This document shows positions 34,027 to 43,000 of a stretch of DNA of 64,000 nucleotides, in pieces; position 1 is the first letter of the stretch; every line of letters begins with the position of its first letter. The notes under the pieces are model-generated. The model searched no databases. It saw only the letters and a program-made list of their open reading frames with translations, and was not told the origin of the DNA. Source of the stretch: Ramlibacter monticola. Lineage in GTDB: Bacteria > Pseudomonadota > Gammaproteobacteria > Burkholderiales > Burkholderiaceae_C. The stretch is from positions 62,001 through 126,000 of the forward strand of contig NZ_JAEQNE010000007.1 of assembly GCF_016722785.1 (NCBI RefSeq), read 5' to 3'. Both the position numbers and the translations under genes were made by a program.

Positions 34027-34920
34027 ATGCATATCAAGGACATCGACCTGAACTTGCTGCGGCTGTTCGACGCGGTCTACCGCACGCGCAACGTCAGCCG
34101 CGCGGCGGAGCTGCTGGACCTGACCCAGCCGGCCGCCAGCCAGGGGCTCAGCCGCCTGCGCACGCTGGTCCAGGATCCCCTGTTCATGCGCACGGCCGGC
34201 GGCGTGGAGCCGACGCCCAAGGCGCAGCGCCTGGCGGACCCGGTGCGGCACGCGCTCGCCACCCTGGAACAGGCCCTGGGCGAGAGCGCGGGCTTCGACC
34301 CCGCCCGGGCCGTGCGCACCTTCCAGCTGCACATGAGCGACATCGGCGAGGGCCGCTTCCTGCCGGAGCTGATGATGGCGCTGCGCGAGCGGGCGCCCGG
34401 GGTGCGCCTGGAGACCCGGCCGCTGCCGCGCGAGCAGGTGATGGAGGCGCTGGATGCCGGCCGCATCGACTTCGCCTTCGGCTTCCTGCCGATGGTGCGG
34501 GAGAGCCAGCGGACACGCCTGCTGGACGACCGCTACGTGGTGCTGCTGCGTGAAGGCCATCCCTTCGCGCGCAGGCGCCGCGGCGGCGCGGCGCTGCTGA
34601 AGGCGCTGGGCGAGCTGGAATTCGTGGCCGTGCGCTCGCACGCGGAGACGCTGCGGATCGTGCAGCAGCTGGAGCTGCAGGACCGCCTGCGGCTGGTGAC
34701 CGAGCATTTCCTGGTGCTGCCGGCGATCGTGCGCGCCACCGACCTGGCCGCGATCCTGCCGCGCAACATCGCGCGCGGCTTCCAGGGCGGTTATGCGATC
34801 GTCGAGCCGCCGTTCCCGCAGCGCGACTTCACCGTATCGCTGCACTGGAGCCGGCGCTTCGAGGGCGACCCGGGCAACCGCTGGCTGCGCGAGCTCATCG
34901 AGGGCTTGTTCCGGGAGTAG
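34027..34920 (+). CDS. LysR-family regulator divergent from iorAB
   Basis: 297 aa. N-terminal HTH (DLNLLRLFDAVYRTRNVSRAAELLDLTQPAASQGLSRLRTLVQDPLFMRT) and periplasmic-binding-like effector domain (FQLHMSDIGEGRFLPELMMALRERAPGVRLE). The domain resembles the NodD/LinR/NahR-type branch that responds to aromatic acids. Location suggests control of iorAB and the TRAP genes. Confidence 0.92.
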   Translation: MHIKDIDLNLLRLFDAVYRTRNVSRAAELLDLTQPAASQGLSRLRTLVQDPLFMRTAGGVEPTPKAQRLADPVRHALATLEQALGESAGFDPARAVRTFQLHMSDIGEGRFLPELMMALRERAPGVRLETRPLPREQVMEALDAGRIDFAFGFLPMVRESQRTRLLDDRYVVLLREGHPFARRRRGGAALLKALGELEFVAVRSHAETLRIVQQLELQDRLRLVTEHFLVLPAIVRATDLAAILPRNIARGFQGGYAIVEPPFPQRDFTVSLHWSRRFEGDPGNRWLRELIEGLFRE

Positions 34921-35209
34921 GCACCGGCGGGCGGCGGCGCCGTTCGCTGCGCCATTGGCGGTACGCGCACATTCCGTCGCCACCGAGCTTCAGCTGCACG
35001 GCCGCGCCCAGCCCCACCTGCGCATCCAGCTCCGGGGGCATTTCGCCGTCCCACCGCAGGAAGGCGAGGGCCAGCTCCAGGGCGGCGACGAGCTCCGGGT
35101 CGGCGGCATCGAGCGGCCCGCCGGCCGCCAGCCGCCGCTGGACGTCGAGCAGCAGCCGCTGCAGGAAATCGAGTTCGGTGCGGGCCAGCGCGAGCCGCGA
35201 AATGTCCAT
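34895..35209 (-). CDS. Hypothetical helical protein
   Basis: 104 aa. Leu/Ala-rich helices (ISRLALARTELDFLQRLLLDVQRRL, ELVAALELALAFLRWDGEMPPELDAQVGLG) and a basic tail RSERRRRPPVP. No family recognised. It overlaps the 3' end of lysR by 26 bp tail to tail and no clear ribosome site precedes it. The gap it fills (34.9-35.3 kb) otherwise holds no gene. Confidence 0.45.
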   Translation of the reverse strand: MDISRLALARTELDFLQRLLLDVQRRLAAGGPLDAADPELVAALELALAFLRWDGEMPPELDAQVGLGAAVQLKLGGDGMCAYRQWRSERRRRPPVPTPGTSPR

Positions 35210-35267
35210 GCGGCGGAGCGTCGCAGCCCCGCGGGCGCGCCCGTGTCAGCCGGGGGCGGTTGCGGGC

Positions 35268-35720
35268 CTAGGACTGGCCGCCGTCCTGGAGTTGGGCCAG
35301 GCGGGCCGCGGCCTCGCGCTTGCCGATGCCGCGCAGCGCGGCGATCGCCTCCAGCTGGCGGGCACGGGGCCGCGCCTCGCCGTGCTCCCACTTGTAGACG
35401 GACTGGCCGGACACGCCGATCAGCGCCGCGAAGTCCGCGGCGGAGAGACCCAGCTTGCGGCGCTGCGCGGCCAGGCGCGTGGCGCTGAAACGACGGGACA
35501 CCGACGGATCGTCGTCGTCCTCCGGTTCGGATCCCTTGCTGGCGGCGGCCTTGCTGCTTCGCTTCAGCTGGCGCTCGAGTTCCTCGATGCGCCGGCGCAA
35601 CGCCGCGATGTTTGCGCGGTACTGCGCCGAAGCCTTCTTGAATTCGGCGGTCTGGGCGCGCGCTTCCTTGCGCGCGATCCGGGCGATCTCGTCCTTCAGG
35701 ACGGCTGCGATGTTCGGCAT
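35268..35720 (-). CDS. XRE-type HTH protein with N-terminal coiled coil
   Basis: 150 aa. Residues ~1-55 form a charged coiled coil (IARIARKEARAQTAEFKKASAQYRANIAALRRRIEELERQL), a short acidic linker (EPEDDDD) follows, then a helix-turn-helix domain (LAAQRRKLGLSAADFAALIGVSGQSVYKWEHGEARPRARQLEAIAAL). Likely a DNA-binding regulator; the target is unknown. Divergent from the hydrolase gene at 35838. Confidence 0.82.
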   Translation of the reverse strand: MPNIAAVLKDEIARIARKEARAQTAEFKKASAQYRANIAALRRRIEELERQLKRSSKAAASKGSEPEDDDDPSVSRRFSATRLAAQRRKLGLSAADFAALIGVSGQSVYKWEHGEARPRARQLEAIAALRGIGKREAAARLAQLQDGGQS

Positions 35721-35837
35721 CTTCTGGCTGGTTGCCCGGTTCGGCCGGGCCTACCGCCTGCCCGCCTCCCGGTCGTATGTGACTCCCGGGCGCCATCATA
35801 GTCGTGCAGCATGGTTGCGCTGCCTACAATCGGCTCC

Positions 35838-36977
35838 ATGGCCGAACTCGAGCTCGCGGTCATCGACGTCAAGCCCGGGGCGGCCCTGGAAAGCCAGTCC
35901 GGGCTGCAGCTGTTGCGTCCACGCATCTACGGCGCCTGGATGCAGCCGGCGGGCCCCCGGCGCGCCGCGGCGATCGTGATGCATCCCGCCAGCAACTTCA
36001 TGGGGCATTACCTGATCGCCCCGCTGGCGGCCCGCGGCGTGGCCTGCATGGGCCTCAATTCGCGCTATGCCGGCAACGACACCCTGCTGCTGATGGAGCG
36101 CGTGATCCAGGACCTGGGCGCCGGAGTCCGCTTCCTGCGCGAGCGCGGCTACGAGAAGGTGGTGCTGGTCGGCAATTCCGGCGGCGCGGCGCTCGCGTCC
36201 TTCTACCAGGCCCAGGCCGAGCACCTGGACATCGAATGCATGCCCGACGGCGACCCGGCCGGGCTCTCCCCGCAGGACCTGCCGCCCGTGCAGGGCCTGG
36301 CGCTGTGCGCGGCCCACGAAGGGCGCGCGGCGCTGATGCGCAACTGGCTCGACCCGTCGCTGACGGACGAACGCGACGGCCTTTCGCGCGACCCCGACCT
36401 GGACCTGTACGACGTGCGGAACGGGCCGCCCTACAGCCATGCCTTCCTGGAGCGGTTCCGCAACGCGCAGCAGGCCCGCTACGAACGCATCGACCAGTGG
36501 GTGGGCCAGCGCCTGCGGCTGCTGCGGGAGCAGTCCGCGCCCGGCAGCCCGCGCGACGAAGTCTTCGTGGTGCACCGCACGCACGCCGACCCGCGCTTCC
36601 TGGACCTGAGCCTCGATCCGAACGACCGGGCGGTGGGCAGCGTCTGGGGCGCCGGCGCGACGGGCGCGCGGGCCGTCAATTTCGCGGCCAGCCAGATGGG
36701 GCGCATCACTTCGCTGACGGCGTGGCTGTCGCAGTGGTCGCCGCGCAGCCGGGCGGACGGCCCGGCGAACCTGGCCCGCACCTCCGTCCCGGCACTGCTC
36801 TGCACCTACACGGCCGACCAGTCCACCTTCCCGAGTACCCGCGCGGCCTGGCTGGCGGCGGGTGGCAGCCGCATCCGCAATGTCGACATCGTGGGTGGCA
36901 ACCACTACCTGGCGGGCCAACCCGGAATGGTGCAACAGGTGGCCGATGCGATGGCCGAGTGGATCCTGGGGCTGTGA
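35838..36977 (+). CDS. Alpha/beta-hydrolase
   Basis: 379 aa. Nucleophile elbow G112-N-S114-G-G in VVLVGNSGGAALASFY, an oxyanion region MHPASNFMGHYL, and a candidate catalytic His near the end (GGNHYLAGQPG). Substrate unknown. ATG 35838 is preferred over 35811 because TACAAT just upstream could be a -10 element; no clear ribosome site is visible for either start. Confidence 0.78.
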   Translation: MAELELAVIDVKPGAALESQSGLQLLRPRIYGAWMQPAGPRRAAAIVMHPASNFMGHYLIAPLAARGVACMGLNSRYAGNDTLLLMERVIQDLGAGVRFLRERGYEKVVLVGNSGGAALASFYQAQAEHLDIECMPDGDPAGLSPQDLPPVQGLALCAAHEGRAALMRNWLDPSLTDERDGLSRDPDLDLYDVRNGPPYSHAFLERFRNAQQARYERIDQWVGQRLRLLREQSAPGSPRDEVFVVHRTHADPRFLDLSLDPNDRAVGSVWGAGATGARAVNFAASQMGRITSLTAWLSQWSPRSRADGPANLARTSVPALLCTYTADQSTFPSTRAAWLAAGGSRIRNVDIVGGNHYLAGQPGMVQQVADAMAEWILGL

Positions 36978-37086
36978 TGCGGCACCTTTCTCCGCCTGTA
37001 CGACAATGCCGACAGGGCTGTGGGTCCCCTCCTACAACCGGCTGCCTCTGCGGCTCCTACCATTCGCGCCTCTCGCGGAGGCTGCC

Positions 37087-37539
37087 ATGGTTGTATTCGC
37101 ACCCCTCGTCGTCCCCGACCGGCCGGGGAAGAATTCCTGGTGGACCACCTCCCGCGCCGCGGGCAAGTACGACGTGAGAGAGACGGATTCCGGCAGCACG
37201 CATCCCCCGCCGATCGGCGTCGGCTCGCTGGACCACGTGCGTTCGGTGTTCTGGCAGTCCTACCGGCACCTGTTCCCGCCCCATTCGCTGGCAGCCCAGA
37301 CGCCCAACGGCAGCGTGGTGATCTCCTGGTCCATCCTGGACGAGCCCAATGCCTGCCATCCCTACGCGGCGCCGGTGATGCTGCGCTTCGAGGATGCGCT
37401 GGTCGAGGCGATGTGGAAGGCGGATCCGCGCCACCGCGTCCGCATCGCGCAGAAACACGAGGCCACGCTGCGCGAAGGCCTGCGCGGCTACGACCCGTTC
37501 GCGCGCTTCCCGAACGCGCGCGTGGTCACCATCGGCTGA
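37087..37539 (+). CDS. Conserved-looking hypothetical protein
   Basis: 150 aa starting MVVFAPLVVPDRPGKNSWW. Single-domain, soluble, with motifs such as SVVISWSILDEPNACHPYAAPVMLRFEDALVEAMWKADP and LREGLRGYDPFARFPNARVV. No family recognised. A short GCCTC/GAGGC hairpin (37068-37082) covers the GGAGG ribosome site directly before the ATG. Confidence 0.72.
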   Translation: MVVFAPLVVPDRPGKNSWWTTSRAAGKYDVRETDSGSTHPPPIGVGSLDHVRSVFWQSYRHLFPPHSLAAQTPNGSVVISWSILDEPNACHPYAAPVMLRFEDALVEAMWKADPRHRVRIAQKHEATLREGLRGYDPFARFPNARVVTIG

Positions 37540-37548
37540 CCCCGCGCT

Positions 37549-38169
37549 TCAGGGCTGGCGCAGGCGCTGCAGCAGCAGGTTTTCCGCGGTGCCATCGATC
37601 CCGTGCGGCAGGCCGGGGATCAGGTCGAGCGTCACGTCCGCGCCCAGCGACTGGAGTTGCTGCGCCGCCTGCTGCGCGTGCGCCGCCGGGATCACCGGGT
37701 CGGCGGTGCCGTGGAGGAAGTGCAGGCGCACGCCTCGCGGCGCCGTGCGGGGCAGTTCGGCGAAGCGGCCCGACAGGGAGACCACGCGCGCGGCCGGCGG
37801 CTGCGGCGCCAGGGCGGCGGCCAGCGCCATGATCGCGCCCTGCGAGAAGCCGACGAGGGTCGTGCCCGCGGGCGGCACGCCCGTGCGCTGCTGCCACTCG
37901 CCCACGGCCTGCACGAAGCGCTCCAGCGTCGCGGCGACGCGCGACGGCCGGTTCTGCTCGGTCACGCCGGCCACCGAGAACCACTGGAAGCCGCTGCCGA
38001 AGTCGGAGCGGTCGGGCCCGGGCACGCTCACCACGGCCGCCTGCGGGAACTCGCGGGCCAGCCGCGCGCCCAGCGGCACGAGGTCCTGCGGCGTCGCGCC
38101 GACGCCGTGGAACAGCAGGATCAGCCGGTCCGCCTGCGCGGGCGACTGGATCACGACTCCGGCGCTCAA
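37549..38169 (-). CDS. ypfH: YpfH-type esterase
   Basis: 206 aa, phospholipase/carboxylesterase family. Nucleophile S109 in LVGFSQGAIM, Asp in HGTADPVIP (~155) and His in GLPHGID (~189). N-terminal LILLFHGVGATPQDLVPLGARLA is typical of YpfH. Start overlaps the stop of the dioxygenase gene upstream by 4 bp. Confidence 0.85.
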   Translation of the reverse strand: MSAGVVIQSPAQADRLILLFHGVGATPQDLVPLGARLAREFPQAAVVSVPGPDRSDFGSGFQWFSVAGVTEQNRPSRVAATLERFVQAVGEWQQRTGVPPAGTTLVGFSQGAIMALAAALAPQPPAARVVSLSGRFAELPRTAPRGVRLHFLHGTADPVIPAAHAQQAAQQLQSLGADVTLDLIPGLPHGIDGTAENLLLQRLRQP

Positions 38170-38978
38170 TGCACTGCTCCCGCAGGAGCGCCGACCCGGG
38201 CGCCGAACAGGTAGGAGTCCATGGACAGCACGCCGTAGGTGATGCCGCCCTCCAGGGTCTCCACTTCCGCGTCGCCCGCCGCCGCGCCGGCCGCGACCAG
38301 CAGCGGCAGGAAGTGCTCCGGCGTCGGGTGGGCGCGCTGCGCGTGCGGCGCGACGCGCAGGGAGTCGACCAGGCGCGCATCGTCGCGGGCCTCCACTGCC
38401 TGCCGCACCCAGTCCGCGAACTCGCGCGCGTACTCCGCTTCGCGGCCGCCCTCGTCCATGCGGAACTCGTACAGGTTGTGCGTCATGGAGCCGGAGCCGA
38501 CGATCAGGACGCCTTCGTCGCGCAGCGGCGCCAGCGACCGGCCGAAGTCGTAGGCCTGCTGCGGGCTCAGCGTGGCGGGCAGCGAGACCTGGAACACCGG
38601 CACGTCGGCCCCGGGATAGAGGAAGCGCACCGGCACCCAGGCGCCGTGGTCCAGGCCCTGCCGGTCGTCGCGCTCGGCGTGCCAGCCGGCGGCGCGCAGC
38701 ACGTCGATCGTGCGTTCGGCGAGCTCCGGATGGCCGGGCGCGGGGTACTGGATGCGGTAGAGGGCGCGGTCGAAGCCGCCGAAGTCGTGCACCGTGGCCG
38801 GCGCGGCGGTGGTGGCCACGCGCACGCCGTGGGTCATCCAGTGCGGCGACACCACCAGCACGGCCTTCGGCCGGGGCAGCGCTTCGCCGGCCGCGACCAG
38901 TTGCGGGCCCAGCCGGCCCGGCTGCAGCGCGAAGGTCGGCGCGCCGTGGGAGACGAAGAGGACGGGGGTGCGTTGCAT
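38166..38978 (-). CDS. DODA-type extradiol ring-opening dioxygenase
   Basis: 270 aa, LigB/YgiD class. Metal-binding His in LFVSHGAP (H11) and VSPHWMTHG (H46), later motifs LDHGAWVPVRFLYPGADVPV and VGSGSMTHNL. Related plant and bacterial enzymes cleave DOPA or other catechols; YgiD in E. coli acts on DOPA. Forms a two-gene unit with the YpfH esterase. Confidence 0.9.
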   Translation of the reverse strand: MQRTPVLFVSHGAPTFALQPGRLGPQLVAAGEALPRPKAVLVVSPHWMTHGVRVATTAAPATVHDFGGFDRALYRIQYPAPGHPELAERTIDVLRAAGWHAERDDRQGLDHGAWVPVRFLYPGADVPVFQVSLPATLSPQQAYDFGRSLAPLRDEGVLIVGSGSMTHNLYEFRMDEGGREAEYAREFADWVRQAVEARDDARLVDSLRVAPHAQRAHPTPEHFLPLLVAAGAAAGDAEVETLEGGITYGVLSMDSYLFGARVGAPAGAVH

Positions 38979-39115
38979 TGCGGGGAATCCTTCAACGGCC
39001 GCGGGCTTGCGGCCACTCTCCGAATCTAGGGGAGGAGGGACCCCGCTTAAAGCGGCGGCCGCGGGATGGCTTGTTGCGCGAAGCGGAACAATCCCGCTGC
39101 CGCCGGCCCGGCTCT

Positions 39116-41425
39116 TCAGGCCCGCAGCGCCTTCAGCACGTTCTCCGCCGTCGCCGGGGCGTCCAGCTTCGCCCGGCCGTCCCCGCGCGCCGCGGCGACC
39201 GCGTCCCGCAGGGCCTCCCATACGCTGATCGCCAGCATGAAGGGCGGCTCGCCGACGGCCTTGCTGCCGCCGACGTTGTCCTCCCGGTTCGGCTCGGGCC
39301 ACAGCGCGATGCGGAAATGCCCCGGCACGTCGCCGGTGGCGGGGATCTTGTAGGTGCTCGGGGCGTGGGTGGCGAGTTCGCCCTGCCCGGTCCACACCAG
39401 CTGCTCGGTGGTGAGCCAGCCCATGCCCTGGATGAAGCCGCCCTCGATCTGGCCGATGTCGAGCGCCGGGTTGATCGAGTGGCCCACGTCGTGGAGGATG
39501 TCCACCTTCAGCACCCGGTTTTCGCCGGTGAGGGTATCGATCGCCACCTCCGTGCAGGCCGCGCCGTAGGCGAAGTAGTAGAACGGCCGCCCGCTCAGCG
39601 TGGCCTTGTCGTAGTGGATCTTCGGCGTGCGGTAGAAGCCGTCGCTCCACAGCTGCACGCGCGAGCGCCAGGCATCGTCGACCAGCTGTTCCCAGCTCAT
39701 GACCGCCTCCGGCCCGCTCACCTGGCCGTGGGCGAAGATCACCTGCTCGGGCCGGCAGCCCTGCTTTTCCGCCACGTACCCGGCCAGCCTCTCGCGGATC
39801 TGGCGGGCGGCGAACTGCGCGGCGCGTCCGTTGAGGTCGGTGCCGCTGGAGGCGGCCGTGGCGCTGGCATTGGGCACCTTGGCGGTGTCGGTGGAGCTGA
39901 TGCGCACCCGCTCGAAGGGCACGCCCAGTTCGTCCGCCACGAGCTGGCAGACCTTCGTGTGCAGGCCCTGGCCCATCTCGGTGCCGCCGTGGTTCACCTG
40001 CACGCTGCCGTCGGTGTACACGTGCACCAGGGCGCCGGCCTGGTTGAAAAACGTCGCGGTGAAGGAGATGCCGAACTTCACCGGGGTGAGGGCGAGGCCG
40101 CGCCGCAGCACCGGGTTGGCCGCGTTCCACTGCGCGATCTCGGCGCGCCGGCGCCGGTAGGCCGCGTCCTGCTCCAGCCGTGCGATCAGCGGGTGGAGGA
40201 TGTTGTCCTCCACCGGCATGCGGTAGTGGGTGAGGTTGCGGTCCTCGATGCCGTAGAGGTTGGTCTTGCGCACGTCCAGCGGGTCCTTGCCCAGGGCGCG
40301 GGCGATGTCGCCGAGCATCGCCTCGGTCACGATCATCCCCTGCGGCCCGCCGAAACCGCGGAAGGCGGTGTGGCTCTGCACGTTGGTCCGGCAGCGATAG
40401 GAGACGATCTCCACGTCGGAGAGGAAATAGGCGTTGTCGACGTGGAAGACGGCGCGGTCGGCCACCGGGCCGCTGAGGTCCGCGCTCCAGCCGCAGTTCG
40501 CGGCCAGCACGAGCTTCAGGCCGAGGATGCGGCCCTCGTCGTCGAAGCCGACCTCGTAGTCGTAGGCGAAGGGATGGCGCTTGCCCGTGACCAGGAAGTC
40601 GTCGTCGCGGTCCAGGCGCAGCTTCACCGGCCGCCGGGTCTTGCGCGCGGCCAGCGCCGCCCACACGGCGATGTGGCCGGCCTGCGTCTCCTTGCCGCCG
40701 AAGCCGCCGCCCATGCGGCGGCAGTCCACCCGCACCGCGCTGGCGTCCAGCCCCAGCGCGTGCGCGACCCAGTGCTGCACTTCGGCGGGATGCTGCGTGC
40801 TGGAGTAGATCCACCACTGGTCCTGCTCCAGCGGCAGCGCGTAGCCGACCTGGCCTTCGAGGTAGAAGTGCTCCTGCCCGCCGACCTCCAGGCTGCCCGC
40901 CAGCCGGTGCGGCGCGCGCGCGAGGCCCTGTTCCGGCTCGCCGCGGCGCACCGTGACGGGCGGCAGCACGAAGCTCTGCTGCTTCACCGCCTCGCGCACG
41001 TCCAGCACCGCGGGCAGCGGCTCGATCTCCAGCTTCACCCTGCGCGCGGCGCGGCGCGCCTGCATCACGGTCTCGGCCACCACGACGCCGACCACCTGGC
41101 CGGCGTATTCGACCGTGTCGCGGGCGAAGATCGGCTCGTCGTGCGCGAAGGTGGCGAAGAGCGGATCGGCGGGGATGTCGGCGGCCAGCACGACCTCCCT
41201 CACGCCCTCCATCGCCAGCGCCTCGGCGGGATCGACCGAGAGCAGCCGGCCGCGTGCCACCTTCGACAGGATGGGCGCCGCATGCAGCGTGCCCTTCACC
41301 TCCGGCACGTCGTCGACGTACGTGGCCGCGCCGGCGACGTGCGCGCGGGCGCTTTCGTGGATGCGCGGCTGGCCGACGGCGGGCTGCGCCGCCGTGCCGG
41401 CCACGAACTTCTCGGGCGCATTCAT
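39116..41425 (-). CDS. xdhB: Xanthine dehydrogenase molybdenum subunit XdhB
   Basis: 769 aa. Molybdopterin subunit: N-terminal IHESARAHVAGAATYVDDVPEVKGTLHAAPILSKVARG-type segment, GGFGGKETQAGHIA, FRGFGGPQGMIVTEAM, MGQGLHTKVCQLVADELG and SSTDTAKVPNASATAASSGTDLNGRAA. Works with XdhA to oxidise hypoxanthine and xanthine to urate. Start overlaps the xdhA stop by 4 bp. XdhC needed for its cofactor is encoded at 18.5 kb. Confidence 0.95.
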   Translation of the reverse strand: MNAPEKFVAGTAAQPAVGQPRIHESARAHVAGAATYVDDVPEVKGTLHAAPILSKVARGRLLSVDPAEALAMEGVREVVLAADIPADPLFATFAHDEPIFARDTVEYAGQVVGVVVAETVMQARRAARRVKLEIEPLPAVLDVREAVKQQSFVLPPVTVRRGEPEQGLARAPHRLAGSLEVGGQEHFYLEGQVGYALPLEQDQWWIYSSTQHPAEVQHWVAHALGLDASAVRVDCRRMGGGFGGKETQAGHIAVWAALAARKTRRPVKLRLDRDDDFLVTGKRHPFAYDYEVGFDDEGRILGLKLVLAANCGWSADLSGPVADRAVFHVDNAYFLSDVEIVSYRCRTNVQSHTAFRGFGGPQGMIVTEAMLGDIARALGKDPLDVRKTNLYGIEDRNLTHYRMPVEDNILHPLIARLEQDAAYRRRRAEIAQWNAANPVLRRGLALTPVKFGISFTATFFNQAGALVHVYTDGSVQVNHGGTEMGQGLHTKVCQLVADELGVPFERVRISSTDTAKVPNASATAASSGTDLNGRAAQFAARQIRERLAGYVAEKQGCRPEQVIFAHGQVSGPEAVMSWEQLVDDAWRSRVQLWSDGFYRTPKIHYDKATLSGRPFYYFAYGAACTEVAIDTLTGENRVLKVDILHDVGHSINPALDIGQIEGGFIQGMGWLTTEQLVWTGQGELATHAPSTYKIPATGDVPGHFRIALWPEPNREDNVGGSKAVGEPPFMLAISVWEALRDAVAAARGDGRAKLDAPATAENVLKALRA

Positions 41426-42897
41426 GGCAGGGCGACTTCCTCGAGGCGGAAGCTCTCCAGGTTGATGCGCTCGTGGCCCTGCGTCTCGAGCCAGAAGCGC
41501 TGCATCAGGTTGCCGAGCACCTCGGCGCGGTAGGCGGCCGAGGCGCGCATGTCGCTGATCGGCCGGAACTCCTCGCGCAGCGCCGCGGCGGCGGCTTGCG
41601 CGGCGTCCGCGGTCCAGGGCTGGCCGCGCAGCACGGCCTCGGCCTGCAGGGCGCGGACCGGGGTCGCGGCGACCCCGCCGGCGCCGATGCCGACCTGCGT
41701 GACCACGCCGCCCACCAGCCGCGCCGCCACCACCAGGCAGACGGCGGAGATGTCGTCGTCGTAGCGCTTGGAGATCTTGTAGGCTCGCAGGAATTCGCCC
41801 TCGACGGGGCGGGGCACCTTGATCCAGCCGACCACCTCGTCCGGCGCCAGCACGGTCTGCCGGTAGCCGGTGTAGAAGTCCTCCAGCGGCATTTCGCGGT
41901 AGCCGCGCACGCCCAGCAGCACGACATGCGCCCCGAGCGCGATCAGCAGCGGCATCGAATCGCCGATGGGCGAGCCGTTGGCCACGTTGCCGCCCAGGGT
42001 GCCCGCATTGCGCACCGGCAGGCCGGCGAAGCGGTCGAAGAAGGGTTTCAGCTGCGGCCGCTGTTCCGCCAGCGCCACGAAAGCTTCGGTCAGGCTGACG
42101 GCGGCGCCGATCGCGATGTGGTGGTCATAGTGCTCGACCTGCCGCAATTCCCGCACCTGCGTCAGGTCCAGCACCTGCGCGAACTGCTGGTGCATCTTGG
42201 TGACCCAGAGGCCGACGTCCGTGCAGCCGGCGACGACCTGCGCCCGAGGATGTTCCGCGCGCAGCCGCAGCAGCTCGGGCAGGGCGCGCGGCGCCATGTA
42301 CGAGCTGCCGCCCGGGGCGCCGGACTGCTCCTGCCGCAGGGCCAGCTCTTCCAGTTGGCGCAGGATGGCCTGCTCGTCCTGCTGGACCCGCGGCAGTCCG
42401 GCCATGGCCTGGGCCGCGTCGAGGATCGGCCGGTAGCCCGTGCAGCGGCACAGGTTGCCGGACAGTTCCTCCTGCGCCAGCTCGCGGGTGACGGGCTCGC
42501 CGCGGCAGACGTGGTTCTGGTACATGCCGAACAGGCTCATCACGAAACCCGGCGTGCAGAAACCGCACTGGGATCCGTGGGACTGCACCAGGGCCTCCTG
42601 GGCCGGGTGCAGGCTGCCGTCGGCGCCCGCCAGGTCCTCGACCGTCCAGAGCGCCATGCCGTCGATGGAGTGGGCCAGCCGGATGCAGGCGTTGATTGCG
42701 CGATACTTGAGGGTTCCCTGGTGCGGTTCGGCGAGGACCACGGTGCACGCGCCGCAGTCCCCCTCGCCGCAGCCTTCCTTCGTGCCGGTGGCCGAAAGGT
42801 CCTCGCGGAGTACCTCCAGCAGCGTGCGCTCGGGTGCTACATTGGTCAAGCTGACGAGTTCGCCCCGGCGGATGAATCGGATCGTCCTGGATTCCAT
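41422..42897 (-). CDS. xdhA: Xanthine dehydrogenase Fe-S/FAD subunit XdhA
   Basis: 491 aa. Plant-type [2Fe-2S] ligands C43, C48, C51 and C71, second cluster C111, C114, C150 and C152 (GSQCGFCTPGF, LSGNLCRCTGYRP), then an FAD domain with VVAGCTDVGLWVTK and VRNAGTLGGNVANGSPIGDSMP. Transfers electrons from the XdhB molybdenum centre to NAD. First gene of the xdhAB pair, divergent from a LysR regulator. Confidence 0.95.
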   Translation of the reverse strand: MESRTIRFIRRGELVSLTNVAPERTLLEVLREDLSATGTKEGCGEGDCGACTVVLAEPHQGTLKYRAINACIRLAHSIDGMALWTVEDLAGADGSLHPAQEALVQSHGSQCGFCTPGFVMSLFGMYQNHVCRGEPVTRELAQEELSGNLCRCTGYRPILDAAQAMAGLPRVQQDEQAILRQLEELALRQEQSGAPGGSSYMAPRALPELLRLRAEHPRAQVVAGCTDVGLWVTKMHQQFAQVLDLTQVRELRQVEHYDHHIAIGAAVSLTEAFVALAEQRPQLKPFFDRFAGLPVRNAGTLGGNVANGSPIGDSMPLLIALGAHVVLLGVRGYREMPLEDFYTGYRQTVLAPDEVVGWIKVPRPVEGEFLRAYKISKRYDDDISAVCLVVAARLVGGVVTQVGIGAGGVAATPVRALQAEAVLRGQPWTADAAQAAAAALREEFRPISDMRASAAYRAEVLGNLMQRFWLETQGHERINLESFRLEEVALP

Positions 42898-42960
42898 GGA
42901 TGCGCTGAGTATGGGCCCATTGCCCCCATGCTGGGAGCTTACGCGGGCTGCACCGGGATT

Positions 42961-42982
42961 CGCATACGGGACCTCTTATGCG
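42961..42982. promoter_or_regulatory. Candidate LysR operator CGCATA-N10-TATGCG
   Basis: Perfect 6-bp arms with a 10-base spacer in the 103-bp gap between divergent xdhA and lysR, ending 18 bp before the lysR start. Likely binding site of the LysR protein at 43001. Confidence 0.6.
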
Positions 42983-43000
42983 TGAGATGCAGGCAGAGGT

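Noticed and set aside
33942..34043. ATG start for iorA at 34043
   Set aside because: It would overlap the divergent lysR start and its box, and adds residues without likeness; TTG 33941 has a good ribosome site.
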